Below are positions 35,909 to 44,177 of a DNA stretch of 64,000 nucleotides, in pieces (position 1 is the first letter of the stretch; the number at the start of each line of letters is the position of its first letter). The DNA comes from Paenibacillus sp. FSL H8-0332 (lineage in GTDB: Bacteria > Bacillota > Bacilli > Paenibacillales > Paenibacillaceae): positions 6,572,001 to 6,636,000 of the forward strand of contig NZ_CP150145.1 of NCBI RefSeq assembly GCF_037963835.1, read 5' to 3'. The position numbers and the translations under genes were made by a program. A model generated the notes under the pieces. That model searched no databases and was not told where the DNA came from. It saw only the letters and a list, made by a program, of their open reading frames with translations.

Positions 35909-37384
35909 TCATACATGGCTTGCAATATATTCGCCCACCAGTCTGCCGGACAACGACACTACGGGTGTTCCCCCGCCGGGATGCGTGGTTCCGCCCACAT
36001 ACCACAGCCCCTTAACATCGCTGGAACGGTTGCCCGGGCGTGAGAAGGTCTGTTTTACCGTATTGGAGGATATCCCGTAAATGGCTCCCTGATGCGCCAG
36101 TGTATAGCGGGCGATATCCTGCGGGGTATACCGCTCCAGCACAGCTGCGGACGACAGCCCGCTCACTCCGTGGCTATCCAGTAGGGACAATACCCGCTCC
36201 CCGTACGCAGCGCTCTCCTCGCTCCAGTCACAGGCCGGGCTCAGATAAGGCGCATTAGCCAGAATGAACAGGTTGCTCCCGCCTGCAGGCGCCATCTCAG
36301 GCTCGGAATAACCGGAGTGGCATATATACACTGTCGGCTGCTGCGGCGGACGCTTATGCTCGAAGATATCCTTGAATTCCTGTTCATAGTTCTCCGGGAA
36401 AAACACCGTATGATGCAGCAGCGCATCATACGTGCGCGGCACGCCTGCCAGCGTTACCAGCCCGGACAGGGAGGGTTCGTACGCTTCAATCCTGCGGTCC
36501 GTCATTCCCGGACGAACCGCTTCAGGCAGCAGCATCTTGTTGATGCTCAGAACATCGCCACCGGCAATCACGGTCTTGGCCGGGTAGAAGCCCTGCGCCG
36601 TATCCACACCTTCTACCGCACCGGAGACTACGGAAATTCCCGTCACCTCCGTGCCTGTAAGGAGCAGCACACCCAGATTCTGGGCGAGCGCAGTCAGGCC
36701 GCTGATTAATTCATAGGTACCGCCCTTCACCCCATATACGCCCTCCTGAATCTCCAGATGACCCAGCATGGCGAAGATGGAGGGGGAACGATACGGCGAC
36801 GATCCGACATAGGTGGCATAGCGGCCCAGCATAGCCAAGGTATTCGGGTGGCTGAAGTAGCGGAGCAGCAGGTCATGCAGGCTGAGAAAAGGCCTTACGC
36901 GTACCAGATCCCGCACAAGTGAAGGGGAGAGCTTATCCCTCCAGGACAGCAGCAGCCTGTTCAGGAACTGCTTCTCACTGAGCTGATACAACCGCGCGGC
37001 TTCCGCCAGAAAGTCCGGAAACCGCGCAGCATCTGCCGGGCTATAGGAGGCCATCTGCTCCTGCATTCTTCCGGTGTCCCTTGAGAAATCGACAACCTTG
37101 CCGTCTGCGAACACATTGCGGGTGCGCGGCTCCAGCTCATAGAGCTGGACATAATCCTCCATGCGGGCTCCCGCAAGCTCATAGAGCGAGCGGAAGACAT
37201 GGGGCATCGTAATCGTACTTGGGCCACGGTCGAAGGTGTAGCCCCCCGCCTGCACACGCTGCAGCTTGCCGCCCGGCTGCTGCTGGCGTTCCAGCACAGT
37301 GACATCCCATCCTTCAGCGGCAAGGGTGACCGCACAGGACAGCCCCCCAAATCCGGCGCCTATGATTACTGCCTTCGGTTTCAT
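35909..37384 (-). CDS. CrtI/CrtN family carotenoid desaturase or oxidase (third paralogue)
   Basis: FAD flavoprotein of the phytoene desaturase family, 491 residues from an ATG at 37384 that overlaps the glycosyltransferase stop (ATGA). The N-terminal dinucleotide fold reads VIIGAGFGGLSCAVTLAAEGWDV. The C-terminal FAD motif is WYVGGTTHPGGGTPVVSLSGR. In Firmicute C30 pathways, extra CrtN paralogues (CrtNb/CrtP) oxidise terminal methyl groups of diapolycopene or diaponeurosporene. Placement beside the glycosyl- and acyltransferase genes suggests such a late oxidation step. This is inference; substrate cannot be read from sequence. Confidence 0.88.
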   Translation of the reverse strand: MKPKAVIIGAGFGGLSCAVTLAAEGWDVTVLERQQQPGGKLQRVQAGGYTFDRGPSTITMPHVFRSLYELAGARMEDYVQLYELEPRTRNVFADGKVVDFSRDTGRMQEQMASYSPADAARFPDFLAEAARLYQLSEKQFLNRLLLSWRDKLSPSLVRDLVRVRPFLSLHDLLLRYFSHPNTLAMLGRYATYVGSSPYRSPSIFAMLGHLEIQEGVYGVKGGTYELISGLTALAQNLGVLLLTGTEVTGISVVSGAVEGVDTAQGFYPAKTVIAGGDVLSINKMLLPEAVRPGMTDRRIEAYEPSLSGLVTLAGVPRTYDALLHHTVFFPENYEQEFKDIFEHKRPPQQPTVYICHSGYSEPEMAPAGGSNLFILANAPYLSPACDWSEESAAYGERVLSLLDSHGVSGLSSAAVLERYTPQDIARYTLAHQGAIYGISSNTVKQTFSRPGNRSSDVKGLWYVGGTTHPGGGTPVVSLSGRLVGEYIASHV

Positions 37385-38538
37385 CCATAACGCCTTCCTT
37401 TCCATTCATAGCCTGTGTGCGTACGGCTTCCGCGCCAGGACGCCACAGCAATCAGCGACAGGCAGAGCATGCTCACAGGGAATAAGAGACAGAACCAGAA
37501 CGGCTGCCGTCCGGCAGCATCACTGGTCCGTTTTACGGCCAAACCGGCAAGCAGCGCAGCAGCGGGCCAGAGAAGCGCGCCCGGCTGCCCGCTTAGGCCA
37601 TAGTACAGAACTGCGGCGGCCGGTGCCACGTACAGCAACAAATATGCAATAAGTACAGCCAGCAGCAGCACCGGGCGGCGGCCGATACCGGCATAGATAT
37701 TCTTCCGGTAGCCGTTCCATACTTGCCGGGCATTGTGATACATCCGCATGAACACCTGTTCCGTAATATCCATGAGCGTCACCGTCCCGCCCGACCGCTT
37801 CACGGCGCGGGCCAGCGCCATATCATCCACCAGTTCGCTGCGGATGGCCTCGTGCCCGCCGCATTCGTAGTAACTATCCCGATGAATCAGGATGAAGCCC
37901 CCATGCGCCGCAACAAACCGCGGATCCCGGGAGCTGCGGACCAGCGGAATTGGCAGGTGACAGATGATGGTGAAGACCATCAGGGGAACGACCAGCCGCT
38001 CCAGCCAGCTTCCGGTTATCTGCCGGGGGAAGCCGGTAATCATGCCGCCTCCCGCTGCTGCGGCAGCAGAAACTGCCGCCTGAAGCGCCCCTTGCTGAAG
38101 ACGGACATCCGCGTCCAGGAACAGCAGCCAGTCTCCGCTTGACGCCTCCGCAAGCTGAGCGCAGGCATGGGACTTGCCCAGCCAGCCCTCCGGCAGCTCT
38201 CTTCCCTTCAGAACGCGTACTCTGCCGCCGCCCGCTGCTGCGGCAATAGCCCCCGTTCCGTCCGTCGATGAATCATCCAGTACAATAATTTCCGCCCCGA
38301 TTCCGCCGGTGCTTGAGGCCAGCACAGAGGAGAGACAGTCCCCAATATTATCCGCTTCATTCCGGGCAGGGATCAGTACCGACAAGTGCAAGGCCCGGGA
38401 GGACGCCGGTGCTGGCAGCGCCTTCTCTGCTCTTGTTCCGGGCGCTGTCCCCAGCTTGGGGAGCTGCGCTGCATTCCATATTGCGAACAATAGCTGGAGC
38501 AGCACAATACCGGTTACAACCTGAAAGAATACGTTCAT
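37381..38538 (-). CDS. Membrane-associated family 2 glycosyltransferase, carotenoid cluster
   Basis: GT2 enzyme probably glycosylating a hydroxy- or carboxy-carotenoid, comparable to CrtQ or CruC. An N-terminal membrane helix (residues 4-24) is followed by the GT-A fold: VLIPARNEADNIGDCLSSV, IVLDDSSTDGT, and the DxD-type LFLDADVRL near residue 145. Two or three C-terminal membrane segments follow. It starts within an ATGA overlap with the acyltransferase and ends in another with the desaturase, so these genes are translated as one block. Confidence 0.87.
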   Translation of the reverse strand: MNVFFQVVTGIVLLQLLFAIWNAAQLPKLGTAPGTRAEKALPAPASSRALHLSVLIPARNEADNIGDCLSSVLASSTGGIGAEIIVLDDSSTDGTGAIAAAAGGGRVRVLKGRELPEGWLGKSHACAQLAEASSGDWLLFLDADVRLQQGALQAAVSAAAAAGGGMITGFPRQITGSWLERLVVPLMVFTIICHLPIPLVRSSRDPRFVAAHGGFILIHRDSYYECGGHEAIRSELVDDMALARAVKRSGGTVTLMDITEQVFMRMYHNARQVWNGYRKNIYAGIGRRPVLLLAVLIAYLLLYVAPAAAVLYYGLSGQPGALLWPAAALLAGLAVKRTSDAAGRQPFWFCLLFPVSMLCLSLIAVASWRGSRTHTGYEWKGRRYG

Positions 38539-39275
38539 CCTCTCCCCCCGCCCGGCCGCAACAGGTCAAGCCATTCATTGGTTGATCTCCCCCGGCGGAG
38601 CAGCGGTCTGAATTCATCCGGCATATAGCCTTGATGGTTAAGCACCCTGCTGCGGTGTGACTCCAGTTGTCCGCCAAGAACAGTCTCCAGCGTCCGGGCT
38701 ACCCTTGAGCGGTCCATCTCCGCCCAAGGGAGCAGCAGCGGCGCCCCGGCCAGCAGTGTGGCTTCCGGCTTGGTATGCCGGAACAGGCCATGGTATAGCG
38801 TCACCGGCACCACGGCAGTCTGCGGACTGAGCCGCAGCGCCAGGGAAGCCCCCTCTTTTAGACTCAACGGCCGGTGCTCCAACGGCCGAATTTCTCCTTC
38901 AGGGTACATCCAGACACTCTCCCCCGCCTCCAGCAGCCCGGCTGTATACCGCAGGGAAGCCCGCGCATCTCCTGGACTTCCTGGGTTAATCGAATACGCG
39001 CCAAGCTTTCTGAAGAAGGCATACTTACGGAGCTGCTCCTCTTCCATCATGAAATAATGACGCTTCCCCGGCAGCTTCCCGGCGGCGTGATAGGCCAGCA
39101 GGCCGTCCCACCACGAGCTGTGATTCATGAGATAGAGAATCCCCCGGCCGGCAGCGGCAGCGGGCTGAAGCTCTCCGCTGATCCCGATGAAGTGGAAATG
39201 TCTGCGCAGCAGATACATGGAATTATAACGGTAGAATAACCAGTCAAACCTTCCCGATGGAACGGCTTCCAGCAT
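38535..39275 (-). CDS. PlsC-type acyltransferase, carotenoid cluster
   Basis: A 246-residue 1-acylglycerol-phosphate acyltransferase-like protein. The catalytic NHxxxxD motif is in MNHSSWWDG near residue 52, and the acceptor motif reads MYPEGEIRP near residue 121. In a glycosyl-carotenoid cluster the likely job is acylating the sugar, as CrtO does in staphyloxanthin synthesis. The ATG (AAGGGAG 8 bases upstream) overlaps the end of the CruF-like gene by 32 bases. Confidence 0.85.
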   Translation of the reverse strand: MLEAVPSGRFDWLFYRYNSMYLLRRHFHFIGISGELQPAAAAGRGILYLMNHSSWWDGLLAYHAAGKLPGKRHYFMMEEEQLRKYAFFRKLGAYSINPGSPGDARASLRYTAGLLEAGESVWMYPEGEIRPLEHRPLSLKEGASLALRLSPQTAVVPVTLYHGLFRHTKPEATLLAGAPLLLPWAEMDRSRVARTLETVLGGQLESHRSRVLNHQGYMPDEFRPLLRRGRSTNEWLDLLRPGGGRG

Positions 39276-40029
39276 AGCGCAGACTCCCTTCGGCCAGAGC
39301 GGCGCCTGCCCCGGCGATCACCGCACAGGCTGGCAGTCCCTCTGTCAGGCTGATCAGGCCGAACAGGATTAGGATTGCCTGATACAGGCGGGTGCCCCGG
39401 CGGGCAGCCAGGCGGGTGAACGGCACAGCCGGGAGCAGCATGGACAAGGCAGCGCCTGCAATCAGCCAGCCGCCGAAGTTGCTCCAGGGCACCTGATAGA
39501 AGCCCCCGCCGCCCTCCCAGTGCCAGAAGTTTCTGGCATGGGCCACAGGGTCAAGCACCAGATCCATCAGCACTGTCCAGAAGCCCACCTGCACGGCCCG
39601 CAGCAGCAGGAGCCGGAGGCCGCGCTGTCCGAAATCATGACTGATCAGCACGGCATTGCACACAACAGCAATCCAAGCGAAGCCCAGGGTAACCGGCACA
39701 CCAAATAATAAAGGCCCTAGAATAGTCGAATAATTATAATCTCCAAACAACCGGCCGGAATGCACGCCTACCCATTCGACCGCCATTCCGCCTAACCAGA
39801 TAAGAGCCGCAGCATACCAGAATCGCTTGGTCATCCGGCCTCCAGAAGAATTGACTGACCAGTCAGACATGAAGGGTTTGACTTGCCCCTTAGATACTAA
39901 GTCCATGGCATATGCGCCGTAGAATACCAGAAACAATCCGTTAGAGAACTTCAGGCTATCCGGAATGCCGAACACGATCAACAGCAGCGCACCGATGGTA
40001 TACCAGATCCAAAAAAGCGTTCGGACCAT
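39244..40029 (-). CDS. cruF: CruF-type carotenoid hydratase (carotenoid biosynthesis protein, DUF422)
   Basis: Polytopic membrane protein (261 residues, about seven helices) of the CruF family, which adds water across a terminal carotenoid double bond to give the tertiary hydroxyl later glycosylated. The family core is seen as EWVGVHSGRLFGDYNYS followed by GPLLFGVPVTLGFAWI and, later, MDLVLDPVAHARNFWHW, with conserved acidic and His residues. Relatives occur in halophilic and marine Bacillales that make glycosylated C30 acids. It starts just after the synthase stop, without a strong SD, which suggests coupling. Confidence 0.87.
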   Translation of the reverse strand: MVRTLFWIWYTIGALLLIVFGIPDSLKFSNGLFLVFYGAYAMDLVSKGQVKPFMSDWSVNSSGGRMTKRFWYAAALIWLGGMAVEWVGVHSGRLFGDYNYSTILGPLLFGVPVTLGFAWIAVVCNAVLISHDFGQRGLRLLLLRAVQVGFWTVLMDLVLDPVAHARNFWHWEGGGGFYQVPWSNFGGWLIAGAALSMLLPAVPFTRLAARRGTRLYQAILILFGLISLTEGLPACAVIAGAGAALAEGSLRYAGSRSIGKV

Positions 40030-40031
40030 CG

Positions 40032-40889
40032 CTAGACCACCGCAGTTCTTACACCGGCATAACGCACGACCGTACGCTGGAACAGCTGGAGCTTGGCTTC
40101 ATCGCTGACATAGGATCTTTTGCGGAAAACATCATACTCGTCTGCCTCCACTGCATCCAGAATAGCGGCATAGAAGGATGCGGCAAGTTCAATGGCAAGA
40201 CCGCTCTCCAAAGGATACGTGTCTACATGCGTAAGTCCTTGCCGGAACCAGTCCAGCGCTTCTGTCCGCAGCTCCTGGATCACAGCGGTGAAACGGTGAT
40301 TGACCTCCCCGTCCTCCAGCTCCTGCTGGCTGTAGCCATGTCTGCCCATCACCTCAAGCGGCACGTATCTGCGTCCTCTTCGGAGATCCTCACCCACATC
40401 GCGGATGATATTCACCAGTTGCATTCCTATCCCCAGCGCAATTCCCGATGTCCGTGCCGCTTCACTCTGATCATCCCGCAGGACAGGCAGCAGCATCTCC
40501 CCTACCGTTCCCGCTACAAGATAACAGTAATCCTTAAGCTGCTCCATCGTGTCATAGGCAGTGAAGGTAAGATCTCTAAGCTGTCCCTCCATTTGCAAAA
40601 GGAACGGCTCACGCTGAAGCTGCGGGAAGCCGCTGAACAGCCAGCGCAGCGCCGGCCAGATGAAGTGCCCGTCTGCCTGCTCCAGATTCATGAAATGCTC
40701 CCGCAGCTCATGAATGCTGTACGGCGCGCCTTCCGGCTCATCCACACTATCATCTATAATCCGGCAGAAGGCATAAATAACATGCACCGCTTCACGCCTG
40801 GGACTTGGCAGAACATCAAACGCCTTATGGAACGAAGTGGACCCTTTCTTCATCAGTTCCTCACATTGCTGCAGTATCCTATCATCCAT
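40032..40889 (-). CDS. crtM: Squalene/phytoene synthase family enzyme (CrtM-like)
   Basis: Head-to-head condensation of two prenyl diphosphates, the first committed carotenoid step. Length is 285 residues. The first aspartate motif is DDSVDE near residue 46 and the second is IIRDVGEDLRRGR near residue 162; both bind the Mg-diphosphate. Firmicute enzymes of this neighbourhood normally use farnesyl diphosphate and make C30 dehydrosqualene, so CrtM is the better name, but C40 CrtB-type specificity cannot be excluded. AAAGGAG lies 8-10 bases before the ATG, and it overlaps the upstream desaturase by 8 bases. Confidence 0.92.
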   Translation of the reverse strand: MDDRILQQCEELMKKGSTSFHKAFDVLPSPRREAVHVIYAFCRIIDDSVDEPEGAPYSIHELREHFMNLEQADGHFIWPALRWLFSGFPQLQREPFLLQMEGQLRDLTFTAYDTMEQLKDYCYLVAGTVGEMLLPVLRDDQSEAARTSGIALGIGMQLVNIIRDVGEDLRRGRRYVPLEVMGRHGYSQQELEDGEVNHRFTAVIQELRTEALDWFRQGLTHVDTYPLESGLAIELAASFYAAILDAVEADEYDVFRKRSYVSDEAKLQLFQRTVVRYAGVRTAVV

Positions 40890-42402
40890 GTACGCTCATC
40901 TCCTTTATCATTTCCTGCACGGCAAGCTTCGCACCCTGCATGACAATCGGCACACCGCCGCCGGGATGGACGGAAGCGCCTGCGGCATACAACCCCTTGA
41001 GCGGATAAGGCTTCGGCTGGGGCCGGAATACCCCCGACTGGGTCAGCAGCGGTGCAATACCGAAGCTGCCCCCGCCATACATTCCTTCCTGCTCCGCATC
41101 GGCAGGCGTTCTCAGCCTGCGCCAGATCACACTCGCGGCAAGCCCGGGGAAGCCCCGCTTCTCGGCATCCGCCATAACTTTATCGGCCAGCGCTCCGGCT
41201 ATTTCCTCCCACTTCTGATCCGGCACCGCCGGGACGGGAACAAGGAAATACAGCACGCTCTGTCCGGGAGGGACTGCACTATCGTCCAGTGCTACCGGAT
41301 TAAATACATAATAAGATGAATCCTGGGGAATTTGTCCCCGGTCAAACAGCTCGTGAAGGCTGCTATTCAGACTGTCCGGCAGGAAGAACTGGTGCACCAG
41401 CGAATCCGGCCAGCGCTTATCCGTGGCTGCATAGATCAGCAGACAGCCCGAGGAGGGCTTCCAGCTTCCGCGTTTTATGGCCTTGGCCGATACGGGTCTG
41501 CCCTTATTCGCCGTCACAACCGGTGCCTGTTCCTGCTTGAATACACCAGGCGGCAGCAATGATTCTACATTCGGGAAATCTCCATTGTACAGTACAGCAT
41601 CATAGGGAATCGGCTGCCCCTGAACAACAACTCCGCTGCAGCGTCTTCCTTCCACAAGCAAGGATTCCACCTCGGTGCCCGTATGAATCTGTACCCCGCG
41701 GTCTTTCAGCTCCCGGGCAATGATCTGCGGCAGCGTCCCATATCCGCCCTTCAGCATCCAGATGCCAAAGGCATGCTCGGCGTAAGGAAGCATGGTGTAG
41801 ATGCCGGGTGTGCGGAAGGGCGCTCCCCCAATATAGAGGCTCTGTAGGGAGAACGCGTCTCTAAGCTCCTCATTGCGAAAATACTGGCCGATAGCCGAGC
41901 GCAGGCTTTGGTAAGCACGCAGGCGGAGCATCAGCGACAGATTAGCCGGACTGAAGAATTCACGCCCGCTGGCATACCCCCGCTCCAGGAACGACTTCCG
42001 CCCCTGCGGATACAGCACTGACATGTCCTTCATGAACCGGGTGAAGCCCTTGCCCTCCCCGGGATAGAGCCGGTCAATCTCCTCCGCCTGCGCCGCAGTA
42101 TCCGCGAATTTGGTTAATACACGCCCGCTTCGGAAGTGAACCCGGTAGAGCGGATCACAGCGCAGCAGCTCCAGGCTGGATCGCGGAAGGCCGCCTTCCT
42201 CCAGAATACTGAGAAGCATCTCCGGCAGCAGCACGATGGTAGGGCCGCGGTCAATCCGGTAGCCGTCCTGCTCTTCAAAGGCCACACGCCCGCCCGCTTG
42301 AGCTGCCCGCTCATACATCACCACCTCATGTCCCTGACGGGTAAGCAGCAGCGCTGCCGTCAGCCCGCCAATGCCGCTGCCTACGATGGCAATGCGGCTC
42401 AT
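40882..42402 (-). CDS. CrtI/CrtN family carotenoid desaturase or oxidase (second paralogue)
   Basis: FAD-dependent desaturase-family protein, 506 residues. The N-terminal fold is RIAIVGSGIGGLTAALLLTRQGHEV and the C-terminal motif YAAGASVHPGGGVPIVMQGAKLA. It starts in an ATGA overlap with the first paralogue and ends overlapping crtM. Judging by the three-paralogue clusters of C30-producing Bacillales, one enzyme desaturates dehydrosqualene and the others extend desaturation or oxidise methyl ends. I cannot say which step this one performs. Confidence 0.88.
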   Translation of the reverse strand: MSRIAIVGSGIGGLTAALLLTRQGHEVVMYERAAQAGGRVAFEEQDGYRIDRGPTIVLLPEMLLSILEEGGLPRSSLELLRCDPLYRVHFRSGRVLTKFADTAAQAEEIDRLYPGEGKGFTRFMKDMSVLYPQGRKSFLERGYASGREFFSPANLSLMLRLRAYQSLRSAIGQYFRNEELRDAFSLQSLYIGGAPFRTPGIYTMLPYAEHAFGIWMLKGGYGTLPQIIARELKDRGVQIHTGTEVESLLVEGRRCSGVVVQGQPIPYDAVLYNGDFPNVESLLPPGVFKQEQAPVVTANKGRPVSAKAIKRGSWKPSSGCLLIYAATDKRWPDSLVHQFFLPDSLNSSLHELFDRGQIPQDSSYYVFNPVALDDSAVPPGQSVLYFLVPVPAVPDQKWEEIAGALADKVMADAEKRGFPGLAASVIWRRLRTPADAEQEGMYGGGSFGIAPLLTQSGVFRPQPKPYPLKGLYAAGASVHPGGGVPIVMQGAKLAVQEMIKEMSVHG

Positions 42403-43955
42403 AACGGAACCCCCGCACCTGTGCCGGGCGCGCCCGCCTGTACGGTGAACCGGCCCCGCACAGCCTGGTCATGCTCCCGCAGCAGCCGTGCGCTGATCTT
42501 GGCCGACTCGAAGATCGTCGGCAGACCGCTGCCCGGATGGGTTCCCCCGCCGACCAGCCAGATGCCGCGTACCTCCTCGAAGGTATTATGCGGCCGCAAA
42601 TGCATCATCTGCCCGAGATTATGGGCCAGATTGAAGGTGGCCCCGTTATATACATTCTGCTGGTTCTGCCAGTCCAGCGGAGAGAAGAACAGGCTCTCTT
42701 CCACCCGTCCGGCGATTCCGGACAGCTGCGGAATCTGCTGCAGCCGCTCCATCATCCAGTCCTCTACCTCCGCACGCTCCTGCTCCCAGTTGATATCTGC
42801 ACTCAGATTAGGCACCGGCATCAACACGTAGAGCGAGGATTTGCCGGGAGGCGCCAATGTCTTATCGATAACCGACGGATTATGGATATAGATAGAGGCA
42901 TCCTCCGACAGAACGCCCAGCTCCGTAATCTCTTTGACATTACGCCGGTAATCGGCGGCGAAATGCACCGAATGATGATCCAGGTCTACCTCACCATCCA
43001 CACCGAGATAGAGCATGGCTGTGGAGCAGGAATATCTTTTACGGGCAATCTTGGCGGGGGTGTATTTCTTCAGAAGTCCGGGTTCGAATAATTGTGTCAT
43101 CGCAGAGCCAAAGTCTGCACCAATCACAATATAATCCGCATCCACCTTCTCCCCGTTCTCCAGCAGCAAGCCTGTGGCCTGCCCGTCCTTGACGATAACC
43201 CGCTTCACTCCGCTTGCAGTATGAACCCGCCCGCCATGCTCCTGGATGACCTCAGCCATAGCCTGGAGCACGCGATTAATTCCGCCAGTCGGATGGTACA
43301 GGCCGTAACGGTGCTCCATGTACGACAGAATCGTGAAGGTGCCCGGACATTCCCAAGGCGACATCCCCAGGTACTTGGCCTGGAACGTGAACGAGAACCG
43401 CAGCCGCTCATCATCGAAATAACGGGAGAGCCGGTTGTACACGGTGTCTGTAGCGTTCAGCTTGGGCAGCGCGTGCAGCACATCTCTTTTGACATAATCC
43501 CGTAGCGATTGGAACGGACGCTGCAGCAGCGGAATCACCCGCTCCAGCTTGTCGGCTTCATCTGCCATGAACCGGCGGTAGCCGCTGCCGTTGCCGGGGA
43601 ACAGCCGCTCAATCTCCTCAGCCGTCTGATCCTGGTTCGTAGAAGGCCTAAATACGGTATCTCCAAAATGCAATGAATACAGCGGATCAAGCGGCGTAAG
43701 GTCAACATAGTCATGCACAGAACGCCCAGCCAGAGTGAACAGCTCCTCCAGCAAATGCGGCATCATCAAGAAGGTGGCTCCCCGGTCAAAATGGTAGTCT
43801 CCCAGCTTCAACTCTCCTGACCTTCCGCCCACCGTCGCTTGCTGTTCATAGAGATCTACTTCATATCCTTCGGCGGCAAGCAGCATGGCGGCGGCCAGCC
43901 CGCCCGGCCCTGCGCCGATTACTGCGACTTTTGCGGTGTCTGTGGTTTGGATCAA
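42399..43955 (-). CDS. crtN: CrtI/CrtN family carotenoid desaturase (first gene of operon)
   Basis: Phytoene/dehydrosqualene desaturase-family flavoprotein. I start at a TTG (43955), 7 bases behind AAGGAGG, giving 518 residues and VAVIGAGPGGLAAAMLLAAEGYEV close to the N-terminus; an upstream TTG at 43976 precedes the SD. The C-terminal motif is WLVGGGTHPGSGLPTIFESAKIS. It is the promoter-proximal gene and the copy most like true desaturases, so desaturation of the CrtM product is likely. It ends with a Gly/Ala/Pro tail overlapping the next start. Confidence 0.88.
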   Translation of the reverse strand: MIQTTDTAKVAVIGAGPGGLAAAMLLAAEGYEVDLYEQQATVGGRSGELKLGDYHFDRGATFLMMPHLLEELFTLAGRSVHDYVDLTPLDPLYSLHFGDTVFRPSTNQDQTAEEIERLFPGNGSGYRRFMADEADKLERVIPLLQRPFQSLRDYVKRDVLHALPKLNATDTVYNRLSRYFDDERLRFSFTFQAKYLGMSPWECPGTFTILSYMEHRYGLYHPTGGINRVLQAMAEVIQEHGGRVHTASGVKRVIVKDGQATGLLLENGEKVDADYIVIGADFGSAMTQLFEPGLLKKYTPAKIARKRYSCSTAMLYLGVDGEVDLDHHSVHFAADYRRNVKEITELGVLSEDASIYIHNPSVIDKTLAPPGKSSLYVLMPVPNLSADINWEQERAEVEDWMMERLQQIPQLSGIAGRVEESLFFSPLDWQNQQNVYNGATFNLAHNLGQMMHLRPHNTFEEVRGIWLVGGGTHPGSGLPTIFESAKISARLLREHDQAVRGRFTVQAGAPGTGAGVPL

Positions 43956-43982
43956 GCGGCATCCTCCTTCGTTCAAACATTA

Positions 43983-44019
43983 TACAAAAACTATACAATA
44001 GTGATACAAATATCATACA
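43983..44019. promoter_or_regulatory. CarH-type operator: four TACA repeats with 11-bp period
   Basis: TACA occurs at 43983, 43994, 44005 and 44016, each exactly 11 bases after the previous one and each preceded by A with T two bases before the box in three cases. CarH tetramers are known to bind 11-bp direct repeats containing TACA. The rightmost copy lies inside the -10 box of the carotenoid promoter and the rest cover the start region. Confidence 0.8.
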
Positions 44020-44040
44020 TACTTTGCCGGGCTATGTAAA
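44012..44040 (-). promoter_or_regulatory. Sigma-A promoter of the carotenoid operon
   Basis: TTTACA (44040-44035), exactly 17 bases, then TATGAT (44017-44012) on the minus strand. The start point would fall near 44005, among the TACA repeats, leaving about a 50-base leader to the crtN TTG. Confidence 0.75.
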
Positions 44041-44087
44041 TATCATCCGCCGGACTTCCAGTAATTTGATTGCTAGACTTGTCCACA

Positions 44088-44130
44088 GCAAAAAGAACCG
44101 GCCAGCCCCGCAAGCGGGTTCTGATCGGTT
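44088..44130 (-). terminator. Terminator after the CarH-like gene
   Basis: Outer stem GAACCG/CGGTTC and inner CCCGC/GCGGG are followed on the minus strand by CTTTTT, about 50 bases after the regulator stop. It separates the regulator gene from the operon promoter. Confidence 0.65.
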
Positions 44131-44177
44131 CCATAGAATCTCATGCTCTATTAAAATTTACTAAACTGCTACAAAAG

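Noticed and set aside
43979..44008. Alternative carotenoid promoter with TATAAT at 43979-43984
   Set aside because: No acceptable -35 at 16-18 bases, and its start point would fall on the crtN ribosome-binding site; the TTTACA-17-TATGAT promoter fits better.
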